Shown here piece after piece: positions 35,011 through 43,909 of a stretch of 64,000 bases of DNA. Numbering within the stretch: position 1 is the first letter of the stretch; each line of letters begins with the position of its first letter. The stretch covers positions 620,001 through 684,000 of the forward strand of contig CAVUUV010000005.1 of NCBI GenBank assembly GCA_963744905.1, in the 5' to 3' direction. Below the pieces are notes generated by a model. The model was not told where the DNA came from, did not search any database, and saw only the letters and a list, made by a program, of their open reading frames with translations. This stretch comes from DATFFO01 sp963744905. GTDB taxonomy: Bacteria > Actinomycetota > Acidimicrobiia > Spongiisociales > ZC4RG35. The translations under genes were made by a program, and so were the position numbers.

Positions 35011-35445
35011 ATGGGCGCCTCCTTCCAGATCGTCATCGACTGCGCCGACCCGGCCCGGCTGGCCGGGTTCTGGGCCGTCGCCCTGGGATATATCGTCCAA
35101 CCACCGCCGGCCGGGCACGACTCCTGGGAGTCGTTCCTGACCTCGATCGGCGTACCACCCTCCGAGTTCAACCGCGCCTCGGCGTTGGTGGATCCCGACG
35201 GCCGAACACCCCGCATCTTCTTCCAACGCGTCCCCGAGCCCAAGACGGTCAAGAATCGACTCCATCTCGACGTCAACGTCGGTGGCGGGCCCGGGGTCCC
35301 TTTGGGCAGGCGTCAAACCCGGGTCGACGCCGAAGTCCAGCGCCTGCAGGGCCATGGTGCGACCATCATCGGGCCCGTTCACGAGCGCGACGAGTACTGG
35401 GTGGTAATGGCCGACCCGGAAGGAAACGAGTTCTGCGTCCAGTGA
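35011..35445 (+). CDS. Glyoxalase-like VOC domain protein
   Basis: 144 residues from ATG 35011. Begins SFQIVIDCADPARLAGFWAVALGY, with DPDGRTPRIFFQRVPEPKTVKNRLHLDVNV in the middle and MADPEGNEFCV at the end: the Glyoxalase_6-type VOC pattern common in actinobacteria. Both beta-alpha-beta units present. Substrate unknown. Shares the upstream intergenic region with the ArsR-type regulator and may be its target. Confidence 0.85.
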   Translation: MGASFQIVIDCADPARLAGFWAVALGYIVQPPPAGHDSWESFLTSIGVPPSEFNRASALVDPDGRTPRIFFQRVPEPKTVKNRLHLDVNVGGGPGVPLGRRQTRVDAEVQRLQGHGATIIGPVHERDEYWVVMADPEGNEFCVQ

Positions 35446-35455
35446 CCCGACGCTC

Positions 35456-36643
35456 CTAGGAGCCCGGCAGTTCGAACTTCACCCGCCCCCCGCTCCCCTC
35501 CCCCAGCTCGATCTTGCCCCGGGACAGCTCGGTCAACTCCTTGGCTATCGCCAGGCCGAGGCCGGCCCCTCCCTGCTGGCGGGAGCGAGCCTCGTCCGGC
35601 CGGGCGAAGCGCTCGAAGGCGTGCTCTCGAAAGGACGTAGGGAAACCCGGACCCTCGTCGGAGACCTCGATCGCCCCGCCCCCCTCACACCGTCCCACGG
35701 TCACGGTGACGGTTCCGTCCTCAGGGCTGTGTCGTACGGCGTTGTCAACCAGGTTGCGAAGGATCCGGCCCACCGCAGCCGGGTCGGCCAACACGGGGAC
35801 CGGACCATCGGTCGATACGGCCAGTCGCACCCCGAGGGACTCCGCCACCGGGCTCATCGCCTCCACCGCCTCGTCGGCCAGCTCGGCGAGGTCGACCGGT
35901 ACCGGATCCACCCGGTGGCGCCCGGCATCGATTTGGGACAGGAGGAACAGATCGTCCACCAGCCGGCGCAGGTGATCGACGTCGGCGGCCATACCTCGCA
36001 AATAGCGGGCCGGGTCGGCCGCTATCCCGTCTTGAAGTGCTTCCACCGCCGCCTGCAACGAAGCCAGCGGGGACCTGAGATCGTGGCCGACCGAGGCAAT
36101 CAAGGTACGGCGCTCTTCGATGGAGCTCTCCCGTTCCTGCTCGGACTCGGCCAACCTCCTGGTCATGGCATCGAACGCCGCCGCCGCCGTTCCCAATTCG
36201 TCGCGACGACTGATACCCGTGGCTACCGCCAGATCACCCGTACCCACCGAACGGGCCGTCTCCGCCAGCCGGTCCAGGTCGGCGGTGAGGGGCCCGGCCA
36301 CGGCCACCGCCAGAACCCCGCCCAGGCCCACACCCAGCAGAAGCGCCACCAGGGCCACAGTCAGGTCGTGGGGCTCGATGAACATGGTGAGGGCTGCGCC
36401 TGCCACCACTCCTCCCGCCACCACCACCGCCGCCAGAGCCACGATCCGCAGGCTGGTCAGCACCGACCTCATCCGTGGAGCCCAGCGGAGTGCAACCACC
36501 GCCACCAGGCTGGTCACCACCGCCATCGCACCGAAGACGGCATAGAGCACCACCCGATCCGACCAGGTCAGGTCCATGGCGAGCTCGGCAATCACCACCC
36601 CCGCCGCAACCACGGCCAGAACCGACCAGATCAGCGTCCTCAT
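35456..36643 (-). CDS. Two-component sensor histidine kinase
   Basis: 395 residues: about four N-terminal transmembrane helices, HAMP (about 110-165, ELGTAAAAFDAMTRRL), dimerisation H-box SVGHDLRSPLASL near residue 188, then HATPase with N-box LRNLVDNAVRHSPEDG, G1 VSDEGPGFP and G2 GGAGLGLAIAKEL. No large extracytoplasmic domain, suggesting membrane-level sensing. ATG overlaps the response regulator stop. Confidence 0.93.
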   Translation of the reverse strand: MRTLIWSVLAVVAAGVVIAELAMDLTWSDRVVLYAVFGAMAVVTSLVAVVALRWAPRMRSVLTSLRIVALAAVVVAGGVVAGAALTMFIEPHDLTVALVALLLGVGLGGVLAVAVAGPLTADLDRLAETARSVGTGDLAVATGISRRDELGTAAAAFDAMTRRLAESEQERESSIEERRTLIASVGHDLRSPLASLQAAVEALQDGIAADPARYLRGMAADVDHLRRLVDDLFLLSQIDAGRHRVDPVPVDLAELADEAVEAMSPVAESLGVRLAVSTDGPVPVLADPAAVGRILRNLVDNAVRHSPEDGTVTVTVGRCEGGGAIEVSDEGPGFPTSFREHAFERFARPDEARSRQQGGAGLGLAIAKELTELSRGKIELGEGSGGRVKFELPGS

Positions 36644-37323
36644 GGCTCGAACCTATAGCCGACCCCCCACACCGTGGTCACCCAGCGAGGCTGCTGCGGA
36701 TCATCCTCCAGTTTCTGGCGGATACGGCGCACATGAACGGTGACCGTGGCCGGGTCCTGCCACTCTGGCGATGAATCCCAGACATGATCGAGCAGCTCGG
36801 CCCGGGAGAACACCCGTCGGGGTGAGGAAGCCATGAAGGCCAGAAGGTCGAATTCCTTGGCGGTCAGGTCGATGGAGACTCCGGCCAGAGTCACCTCCCG
36901 CGCCGCCGGGTCGATGCGCAGCGCACTGTGGGTGATGACCGATCCGGGCGCGGGGGGCTGAACGCGGCGGAGGACCGAACGGACCCGGGCCACCAGCTCC
37001 CGGGGCGAGAAGGGCTTCACCACGTAGTCGTCGGCGCCAAGGTCGAGACCCACCACCCGGTCACCCTCGTCGGCCCGGGCCGTGAGCAGGATGACCGCCA
37101 CGGCATCACCTCGCTTGCGAATCTCGGAGAGGAGGTCAAGACCCGACGCACCGGGGAACATGATGTCCAGAATCACCAGATCGGGCCGGAAACTCGCCAG
37201 CAGCCTCCTGGCCTCCCCGGCATCGGCAGCCTCCTGGACCTCGAAGCCATCCCTTTTCAGGTAGTCGACCACCACCTCACGCACTCGCGGCTCGTCGTCC
37301 ACCACCACAATCCGGCGACTCAT
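36640..37323 (-). CDS. OmpR/PhoB-family response regulator
   Basis: 227 residues from ATG 37323 (AAGGGA upstream; longer in-frame start rejected). Receiver domain with acidic pair VVVDDEP and phosphoacceptor Asp53 in VILDIMFPG, and Lys in DYVVKPFS. C-terminal winged helix with LTAKEFDLLAFMA and TVTVHVRRIRQKLE. Divergent from the ccm operon, so control of cytochrome c maturation is a possibility only. Confidence 0.94.
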   Translation of the reverse strand: MSRRIVVVDDEPRVREVVVDYLKRDGFEVQEAADAGEARRLLASFRPDLVILDIMFPGASGLDLLSEIRKRGDAVAVILLTARADEGDRVVGLDLGADDYVVKPFSPRELVARVRSVLRRVQPPAPGSVITHSALRIDPAAREVTLAGVSIDLTAKEFDLLAFMASSPRRVFSRAELLDHVWDSSPEWQDPATVTVHVRRIRQKLEDDPQQPRWVTTVWGVGYRFEP

Positions 37324-37432
37324 TCCCTTCACGGTCCACCGGGAGGGAGCGGTTGTCAAGATGGTGGCCACCGTCGCTTGCCCCGCCCTCACCGACTTGC
37401 CATGCCGGTTGCGGTCCTGAACACTCCTGGCC

Positions 37433-38065
37433 ATGGTCATCGCCGAGCTGTCGCAGATGAGCCTGACCGTCGAACGGGTTCCGATCCTGGCCGGGGTAGA
37501 CCTGGTGGTGGAGGCCGGTGAAACGGTCGGGATCGCCGGCCCCAACGGTGCCGGCAAGACGACGTTGCTACTGGTGCTGGCCACGCTGGCCACGCCATCG
37601 GCCGGGGGTGGCTCGGTGCTGGGAGCCCGTCTGGGATCCGACCAGGTACTGGCGATCCGGTCCCGGATCGGCTGGTCGGGACATGAGCCCGCCATCTACG
37701 ACGACCTCACCCTGGCCGAGAATCTGCGCCACCTGGCCCGGTTGTCGGGGATCGATCCCGTACGCGCCGACCAGGCTCTGACCCAGGTAGGCCTGGCTGC
37801 GGCCGCCCGGCGCCGGGCCTCGGCGTGCTCGAACGGGATGCGCAGACGAGCCGACCTGGCCCGGCTGCTGATGACGCACCACTCGCTGGTGCTGCTCGAC
37901 GAGGCCCACGCCGGCCTGGACGAGGACGCTGCAGTCATAGTGGACGAGATCTGTCGTCGGACCATCGCCTCCCGGGGGGCGGTGGTGATGGTGTCTCACG
38001 ACGCCGCCGCATTGTCCGAACGAGTCGATCGGGTCCTCTACCTGGATGGGGGGCTCCTTTCGTGA
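37433..38065 (+). CDS. ccmA: Cytochrome c biogenesis ABC transporter ATP-binding protein
   Basis: 210-residue ATPase of the CcmABCD complex that releases holo-CcmE. Walker A GPNGAGKTT near residue 37, signature degenerated to ACSNGMRRRADLARLL (usually LSxGQ), Walker B LVLLDEAHAGLD, switch region VMVSHD. First gene of the ccm operon; GTGA overlap with ccmB. Confidence 0.9.
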   Translation: MVIAELSQMSLTVERVPILAGVDLVVEAGETVGIAGPNGAGKTTLLLVLATLATPSAGGGSVLGARLGSDQVLAIRSRIGWSGHEPAIYDDLTLAENLRHLARLSGIDPVRADQALTQVGLAAAARRRASACSNGMRRRADLARLLMTHHSLVLLDEAHAGLDEDAAVIVDEICRRTIASRGAVVMVSHDAAALSERVDRVLYLDGGLLS

Positions 38066-38736
38066 TTGGGTTCTGGCGACAGGCGGTCGAATTCGCCCGC
38101 CGCGACCTGATCGCCGAGCGACGGGCCGGAGAAGTCGTGGCGATCGTCATTCCGTTCGGCGCCGTTGCGCTGATGACGCTCCCCTTCGCCCTCAGCATCG
38201 ACACCGCCGTCATCTCCCGGGTGGGGCCGGCCATGTTTTGGGTCGTGACGCTCCTCTTCGCCATGCAAATCGCCCTCCGTCACTCCGCAGCCGACGGGGC
38301 CCATCAACGGCGGGTGATCTCCTTGCTCGGCGTGGACCCACTGGCCAGGTTGACGGGCCGGGCTCTGGCTGCCGCCTTGTTGATCCTCGCCTTCATGGCT
38401 GTCATGTTCCCTCTCATGATGTTCCTGTATGGCCCCGAGCTGCCCTCCTCCTGGTACCTGGCTCTGATACCCGCCGCCCTGGCCGGCTTCGGCCTGGCCG
38501 AGATCGGGACCCTGGCCGCCGAGGTCACTGCCGGGCTCAGGGTGCGCTCCACCCTGGCCCCGCTGATCGTGGCTCCCCTGGCCATACCCCTTCTCATCGC
38601 CGGATCTCAGGCCCTGGAGTCGTTGGCTCGCGGCGGCGGTATCCTTCCGTGGGTGCTGCTGGTGACCGCCACAGACCTGGCGCTGGCCGTGACGGCGGCG
38701 CTGATCGCCAGACCATTGGAAGACGCAGCCCGATGA
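38062..38736 (+). CDS. ccmB: Cytochrome c biogenesis heme-exporter permease
   Basis: 224 residues from GTG 38062, six hydrophobic helices. Cytoplasmic N-terminus with FARRDLIAERRAGE and the loop DGAHQRRVISLLGVDPL are typical of CcmB. Works with CcmA and CcmC; overlaps ccmC by ATGA. Confidence 0.88.
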   Translation: MIGFWRQAVEFARRDLIAERRAGEVVAIVIPFGAVALMTLPFALSIDTAVISRVGPAMFWVVTLLFAMQIALRHSAADGAHQRRVISLLGVDPLARLTGRALAAALLILAFMAVMFPLMMFLYGPELPSSWYLALIPAALAGFGLAEIGTLAAEVTAGLRVRSTLAPLIVAPLAIPLLIAGSQALESLARGGGILPWVLLVTATDLALAVTAALIARPLEDAAR

Positions 38737-39455
38737 AACGCTCCACGACAGGGATCAGAGTCTTGCTGGGCCTGACCGCGGGCGCCCTGGGCGCGGGCCT
38801 GTATATGGCCCTGACCGCCCCACTCGATTCCTTCCAGGGCATTTACTCGCGCATCATGCACATCCACGTCCCCTCGGCGTGGCTGGCGTTCCTCGCCTTC
38901 GGGGTCACCGCCGCCGCCTCGATCATCTGGCGGGTCCGCAGGACCAGACGGTGGGACCGTATTGCCGCCTCGTCGGCCGAGCTGGGGGTCCTTTTCACCG
39001 GCCTGGCCCTCATCACCGGCTCGCTGTGGGGAGGGGCCGTCTGGGGCACGTACTGGGACTGGGGTGATGCCCGCATGGCCACCACCGCGCTCATGTTCTT
39101 CGTCTACCTGGCCTATCTCGCCCTGCGCCGGGCTAGTCCCGATGTCGATACGGCAGCCGCCCGGTCTTCCCTTCTCGGCATCATCGCTGTGGTCCAGGTG
39201 CCATTGGTCTACTTCTCGGTCAACCTGTTCCGCAGCCTCCACCAGACCCAGTCGATCAGACCGGACGGTGCCACCATGCCCACCGGCATGCTGGTGGCGA
39301 TGCTGGCCAACCTGGCCGCCTTCACCATCCTCTACCTGGCGCTGATGGTGGTGCGAACCGCGGCGATGCGCCGCCAGGAGGCCGCGGCCACCCCGCTCCC
39401 CCTGGCAGGTCGGGCGGTGGTCCCACCCTCCTTCGACGGAGTCACCGATGCCTGA
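38733..39455 (+). CDS. ccmC: Cytochrome c maturation heme handling protein
   Basis: 240 residues, six helices, with the tryptophan-rich heme-handling WWD-type motif GAVWGTYWDWGDARM between helices 3 and 4 and flanking His in MHIHVPSAW and FRSLHQTQS. Loads heme onto CcmE. Start ATG 38733. Confidence 0.92.
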   Translation: MKRSTTGIRVLLGLTAGALGAGLYMALTAPLDSFQGIYSRIMHIHVPSAWLAFLAFGVTAAASIIWRVRRTRRWDRIAASSAELGVLFTGLALITGSLWGGAVWGTYWDWGDARMATTALMFFVYLAYLALRRASPDVDTAAARSSLLGIIAVVQVPLVYFSVNLFRSLHQTQSIRPDGATMPTGMLVAMLANLAAFTILYLALMVVRTAAMRRQEAAATPLPLAGRAVVPPSFDGVTDA

Positions 39456-39561
39456 GACACTGGTAGTAGCCGCCTACCTCGTCACCTACGGAGCCATCGG
39501 CGCCTACGCCACCTGGTTGTACTTACGCTGGCGCGCCACCGGGCCCGACCAGGAGACTTGA
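39448..39561 (+). CDS. ccmD: CcmD-like single-helix microprotein
   Basis: 37 residues from ATG 39448, overlapping the ccmC 3' end and ending two bases before ccmE. One transmembrane helix (VVAAYLVTYGAIGAYATWLYL) followed by a basic RWRATG tail, the size, topology and position of CcmD, which stabilises the CcmABC-CcmE complex. Sequence similarity is too short to prove by itself. Confidence 0.72.
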   Translation: MPETLVVAAYLVTYGAIGAYATWLYLRWRATGPDQET

Positions 39562-39562
39562 G

Positions 39563-39970
39563 ATGAACGGGCATCGTCGCTTCGTCTTGATCGGAGCCGT
39601 CGGTGTGGTGGCCCTGGTGGCGGTTCTGGTGGTCACCAACCTCTCCTCCGGTCTCACCTACTACCTCTATCCATCGGAGGCCACGGCCCAGAGGGCCAAC
39701 TTCCCTGACGGGAGGCGTTTCCGTCTGGCGGGAACGGTCGAGGACGGTTCTGTAGTCGAGAACGGCCCCGTCACCACTTTCGTGGTAGGCGACGGCAGCG
39801 CCGAGATCCCCGTCGAGCTGCACGGCCGGGTACCCCCTCTCTTCCAGGCCGGAGTGCCGGTCCTGGTCGAGGGTGCCTGGCAGGGCAACCGTTTCCTGGC
39901 CGACCAGGCGGTGGTTCGCCATGACGAGAACTACCAGACGCCGACCTCCGGGGGCGGGTTCTCCTCGTGA
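39563..39970 (+). CDS. ccmE: Cytochrome c maturation heme chaperone
   Basis: 135 residues: N-terminal membrane anchor, then OB-fold. The covalent heme ligand is in VVRHDENYQTP, the HxxxY-type motif with His and Tyr. FRLAGTVEDGSV and GDGSAEIPVELHGRVPPLFQAG are typical. Receives heme from CcmC and passes it to CcmF. Confidence 0.92.
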   Translation: MNGHRRFVLIGAVGVVALVAVLVVTNLSSGLTYYLYPSEATAQRANFPDGRRFRLAGTVEDGSVVENGPVTTFVVGDGSAEIPVELHGRVPPLFQAGVPVLVEGAWQGNRFLADQAVVRHDENYQTPTSGGGFSS

Positions 39971-39998
39971 CGCCTGGACCCGGGCTCGCTAGTCGCTG

Positions 39999-42041
39999 AT
40001 GCTGGCCCTCCCCGGCCTGGCCGGAATCGCCATCGCCCTGGGCGGCTCGGTGTGGCTGGCGGTGGCGGGAGCCCAGAAGGCGGCGGAGTTGAGACGGGGC
40101 GGCCCTGCCACCCGGGACCTGCGGCCCCCCGCCCTGCTGGTGCTGGTCGGTGCAGTCCTGTCCATGGCCGTGCTGGAGCTGGCCCTGATCTTCGACGACT
40201 TCAGCCTCTCCTATGTGGCCGGTAATCATGCCCGGGCCACCCCCTTCCCCTTCAACATCGCCTCAGCCTGGGCGGCTCTGGAAGGGTCCATCGTTCTCTG
40301 GGGTCTGCTCCTGGCGCTATTCACCTGGCTGGTATGGCGTGATCACCGCTCCAGGGGCGACGCCCTTTCCGCCGGCGCCTGCGCGGTGATGGGACTGGTA
40401 GGTGTCTTCTTCTTCGGCTTGATGCTGACCGTGGCCGATCCCTTCCGGGTGTGCGTCCAGGCCGACGCCGCCCGCTGCCTGGCTTCCAGTCCCTGGCCCT
40501 GGGTGGCAACCCAGGCCCCCGCCGACGGCCTGGGGCCCAATCCGCTCCTGCAAAACCACATCCTGATGGCGATTCACCCCCCCATCCTCTACACCGGGTA
40601 TGTCGGCCTGACCACCCCATTCGCCTATGCCATCTCCGCCCTGGCCCTGCGCCAGCCCGGACCGGAATGGCTGCTCCGCACCAGGCGCTGGACGATGGTG
40701 GCCTGGAGTTTCTTGACACTCGGCATCCTCTTTGGCGGATGGTGGGCCTACTCGGTCCTGTCCTGGGGTGGGTACTGGGCCTGGGACCCGGTGGAGAATG
40801 CTTCGCTGATGCCATGGCTGGTGGCCACCGCCTTCGTCCACTCGTCCCTGGTCCAGCAGCGCCGCGGAATGCTCCAGGCGTGGAACTTCGTCCTCGTCAT
40901 CTCCGCCTTCAGCCTCACAATCCTCGGCACCTTCCTGACCCGTTCTGGCACGATCCAGTCGGTTCACTCTTTCACCCAGTCGGCCATAGGCCCGGTACTG
41001 CTGGCCTTCCTGGTGGTGGTGCTGGCCGGCTCCTTCGCCCTTTTCGCCACCCGTTCTCACCTGGTCTCCTCCGCCCCCCGCCTCGACTCCTTTTCGTCCA
41101 GGGAGGGGACTTTCCTGGCCAACAACCTCCTCCTGACCGTCTTCGCCCTGGTGGTGCTGGTGGGAACGGTCTATCCCCTGATGCTCGAAGCTTTCACCGG
41201 GACCCAGGTCGGCGTCGGCCAGCCCTTCTATAACTCTCTGGCGGTCCCTCTCTCCTTCGCTCTCTTATTGATGATGGGGCTGGGGCCGGTCACCCCGTGG
41301 CGCTATGCCTCACCCCGTCTGGTCTGGTCCAGGATCCGGGGACCCCTGCAGGTGGCCCTGGCCGCCGGGGTCATCACCGCCCTGGTGGCCAGCCGGATCG
41401 GTTGGGTCGTGCTGGCCGTGGTCGCCTCCACCTTCGTCATCGGGGTCATCGTTCGCCACCTGATGGAACAGGCCGGCCGCCGCACCCGGGCCACCGGAAG
41501 GTCGATCCTGGTCGAGATGGGCCAGGTTCTGCGATCGGACCAGGGCTTCTGGTCGGGCCAGGTATCCCACGTCGGCGTGGCCCTCGTCGCCCTCGGACTG
41601 GCGTTCTCGGCCAATCTCTCCCTCCACACGACGGCCGACCTCGCCCCGGGAGACAGCTTCGACTTCGCCGGATATCAAATCACCTACCGCTCGCCCTTCC
41701 AGCACACCGAGCCCTCCAAGACCGTGGTGGGAGCAAACGTGGACGTCACACGCGACGGTGATCTGGTGTCGGAGTTGCAGCCCCGGGCCAACTATTTCGG
41801 ATCGGACAGCGCCGGAATCACCACTCCCGCCATCCTGTCCCGCTCGGGCGGCGACCTCTACCTGACGCTGCTCAACATCGACGGCAACGGCATTCGGCTC
41901 GAGGCCGACACCTCTCCTCTGATCTGGATGCTGTGGCTGGGTGGACTGGTCACGGCCGCAGGTGGCTTCTGGGCCGTGGCGATAAGACGCCGGACCCGGG
42001 CCCGGGCAAAGAGCATCGCCAACGAGCGCTCTCATGTCTGA
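39999..42041 (+). CDS. ccmF: Cytochrome c heme lyase subunit
   Basis: 680 residues, about 13-15 helices. Tryptophan-rich heme motif GGWWAYSVLSWGGYWAWDPVENASLMPW, and conserved histidines in NHILMAIHPPILYTGY and LGTFLTRSGTIQSVHSF. Large extracytoplasmic loop late in the protein, then a final helix. Ligates heme to apocytochrome CxxCH motifs. Overlaps ccmH by eight bases. Confidence 0.95.
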   Translation: MLALPGLAGIAIALGGSVWLAVAGAQKAAELRRGGPATRDLRPPALLVLVGAVLSMAVLELALIFDDFSLSYVAGNHARATPFPFNIASAWAALEGSIVLWGLLLALFTWLVWRDHRSRGDALSAGACAVMGLVGVFFFGLMLTVADPFRVCVQADAARCLASSPWPWVATQAPADGLGPNPLLQNHILMAIHPPILYTGYVGLTTPFAYAISALALRQPGPEWLLRTRRWTMVAWSFLTLGILFGGWWAYSVLSWGGYWAWDPVENASLMPWLVATAFVHSSLVQQRRGMLQAWNFVLVISAFSLTILGTFLTRSGTIQSVHSFTQSAIGPVLLAFLVVVLAGSFALFATRSHLVSSAPRLDSFSSREGTFLANNLLLTVFALVVLVGTVYPLMLEAFTGTQVGVGQPFYNSLAVPLSFALLLMMGLGPVTPWRYASPRLVWSRIRGPLQVALAAGVITALVASRIGWVVLAVVASTFVIGVIVRHLMEQAGRRTRATGRSILVEMGQVLRSDQGFWSGQVSHVGVALVALGLAFSANLSLHTTADLAPGDSFDFAGYQITYRSPFQHTEPSKTVVGANVDVTRDGDLVSELQPRANYFGSDSAGITTPAILSRSGGDLYLTLLNIDGNGIRLEADTSPLIWMLWLGGLVTAAGGFWAVAIRRRTRARAKSIANERSHV

Positions 42042-43248
42042 AACCACCCTGGCCGACCGCCCCCTCCTGGCCCGCGCCGTCCACGGCATCCCCTGGGCGG
42101 TCATCTCCTCGCTGCTGCTGGCCACCGCTCTGGTGCTCCTCCTCGTCGGGGGACCCCGCTCCCCGGATCTGGTCGCCGAGCTGGGCAGCCAGATCCGCTG
42201 CCCGGTCTGTCAGGGGGTGCCGATCGCGGAATCGACCTCCCAGATGGCCTCCGACATGATGGACATCCTCCGTCAGGAGGTGGAATCGGGCGCCACCCGC
42301 CAGGAGGCCATCGACGCCGTGATCGGTTCCTACCCGGGCTCGATCCTGCTGGAGCCCCCGCTCTCCGCTTCATCGGTGGCGCTGTGGCTGATACCCATAA
42401 TCGCCCTGGTGGCCGGGGTGGGCCTGGCCCTGACGATCCGGCGGGGTAGGCGGGGATCGGCCGCCGACACCGAGAGCGCCGACCTCGAGTACCGGCTCCA
42501 ACAGGTGCAGACCGACCTGGACGAACTCGCCCAACAGGTGGCTGCGGGTGAAGTCACGGCGGAGGCAGCAGGTCATCTCCGCTCGGCGTACGAACTGGAA
42601 CTGACCGAGACCGAATCGGCGCTGGCCGAGGCCCGCGCCCAACCGACTCCCCTGCCCCGCTCCCGTCGCAGAGTGGTGGTGGGCGCCGTCGTCATGGTGC
42701 TGTCGCTGGCGGCGATCGTCGTCGTGGCAGGTGCATTCGTCGTGGACCGGCCGGGTGCCGGTTCGGGTGTGGCAGGCCTGAAGGGAGATCCCTCCCAGTA
42801 CTCCAACGAAACGCTCGCCGCGGTGATTGCCGCCAACAAGGACAATCCCCTCATCGACGGGATGCGCCTCGCTCTGGCCGAGAGGTACTTCAACCAGGGC
42901 GACTACCAGAGTGCGTTCCCCTACTACATGGATGTGGCTTCCAGCGACAAGGCGAGCACCGATCAGGTAGCGACTGCCCTGACCAGGCTCGGGTGGATGG
43001 CCTATGTGGGGAACGGCCAGGTGGACGCCGCCCTCGACCTTCTCCGCCGGGCCCGCTCCCTGGTACCCGACGACCCCTTCCCTTTGTACATGGAGGCTCT
43101 GGTCACCTGGTGCGGGAAAGGCGATGCCGCTTCGGCGGCTCCCAGCTTGAAGAAGGTCCTCGACTCTCCCGACCTCGACCCGTCGATTCGTGATCAGATC
43201 CAGTCCGAGTACGAGCAAGCGACGGCGGGCGCGGCGTGCTCCCAATAG
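42034..43248 (+). CDS. CcmH-CcmI fusion: apocytochrome thioreductase and TPR chaperone
   Basis: 404 residues. N-terminal anchor (residues 19-41), then CcmH domain with redox motif IRCPVCQGVPIAES (usual LRCxxCQ). A second helix at about 110-130 and a CcmI-like coiled-coil (LEYRLQQVQTDLDELAQQVAAGEVT), a third helix at 210-235, then TPR-like repeats to the end (LIDGMRLALAERYFNQGDYQSAFPYYM). Fusion of CcmH and CcmI functions is known in some bacteria. Supplies reduced apocytochrome to CcmF. Confidence 0.88.
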   Translation: MSETTLADRPLLARAVHGIPWAVISSLLLATALVLLLVGGPRSPDLVAELGSQIRCPVCQGVPIAESTSQMASDMMDILRQEVESGATRQEAIDAVIGSYPGSILLEPPLSASSVALWLIPIIALVAGVGLALTIRRGRRGSAADTESADLEYRLQQVQTDLDELAQQVAAGEVTAEAAGHLRSAYELELTETESALAEARAQPTPLPRSRRRVVVGAVVMVLSLAAIVVVAGAFVVDRPGAGSGVAGLKGDPSQYSNETLAAVIAANKDNPLIDGMRLALAERYFNQGDYQSAFPYYMDVASSDKASTDQVATALTRLGWMAYVGNGQVDAALDLLRRARSLVPDDPFPLYMEALVTWCGKGDAASAAPSLKKVLDSPDLDPSIRDQIQSEYEQATAGAACSQ

Positions 43249-43252
43249 CCTC

Positions 43253-43852
43253 ATGACCCGCGGTAGAGGGATCCGGATGGCAGCCTGGGGGGTGGTGGGG
43301 CTGACGGCCGTCCTGGCCGTGGTGATGGCCAGCCGCTTCGGCTCCGACCCCGGCCTGGCAGAGTCGCCCCTTCTGGGACGTCCCGCCCCGGACCTGACCC
43401 TGGACCGCCTGATCGGGTCGGGCCAGGTCAGCCTGAGCGACTTTCACGGCGAGACCGTCGTGGTGAACTTCTTCGCTTCGTGGTGCCTGGAATGCCGCAT
43501 AGAGCACGAAGATCTGGTGGCGACATCGGATTCCTTCGCCGACCAGGGAGTCCGGTTCGTCGGGATTGCCTTCGAGGACGACCCGGCTGATGCGCGCTCC
43601 TACCTGGAGGAGGCGGGGATGAGCCGGCACACCGAGTACCTGGTCGACACAGACAGCCGGGCCGCCGTGGGGTTCGGTGTCTTCGGAGTGCCCGAGACGT
43701 TCTTCATCGATCCCCAGGGCACGGTGGTGGGACGAATCGTGGGTCCGACGACCGCCCTGGCGCTAGGGACGAGCATCGACAGCATCTCCCGCGGGGAGAG
43801 CCCCGGCAATCAGATCCTGGGCAACACACGGACTGGCCCCGGCGACAGTTGA
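43253..43852 (+). CDS. ccmG: CcmG/DsbE-type membrane-anchored thioredoxin
   Basis: 199 residues from ATG 43253. One N-terminal helix, then PAPDLTLDRLIGSGQVSLSDFHGETVVVNFFASWCLECRIEHEDL with intact WCxxC and the cis-proline loop VPETFFIDPQG. Position after ccmHI supports reduction of apocytochrome c thiols or of CcmH. Normal cysteines here contrast with the TGA at the same position in the gene at 46446-46970. Confidence 0.88.
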   Translation: MTRGRGIRMAAWGVVGLTAVLAVVMASRFGSDPGLAESPLLGRPAPDLTLDRLIGSGQVSLSDFHGETVVVNFFASWCLECRIEHEDLVATSDSFADQGVRFVGIAFEDDPADARSYLEEAGMSRHTEYLVDTDSRAAVGFGVFGVPETFFIDPQGTVVGRIVGPTTALALGTSIDSISRGESPGNQILGNTRTGPGDS

Positions 43853-43909
43853 TCTGCCATCATCTGAGACCCGCACGCGCTAAATCACAGCCATGATCTC
43901 GATCCAGCC

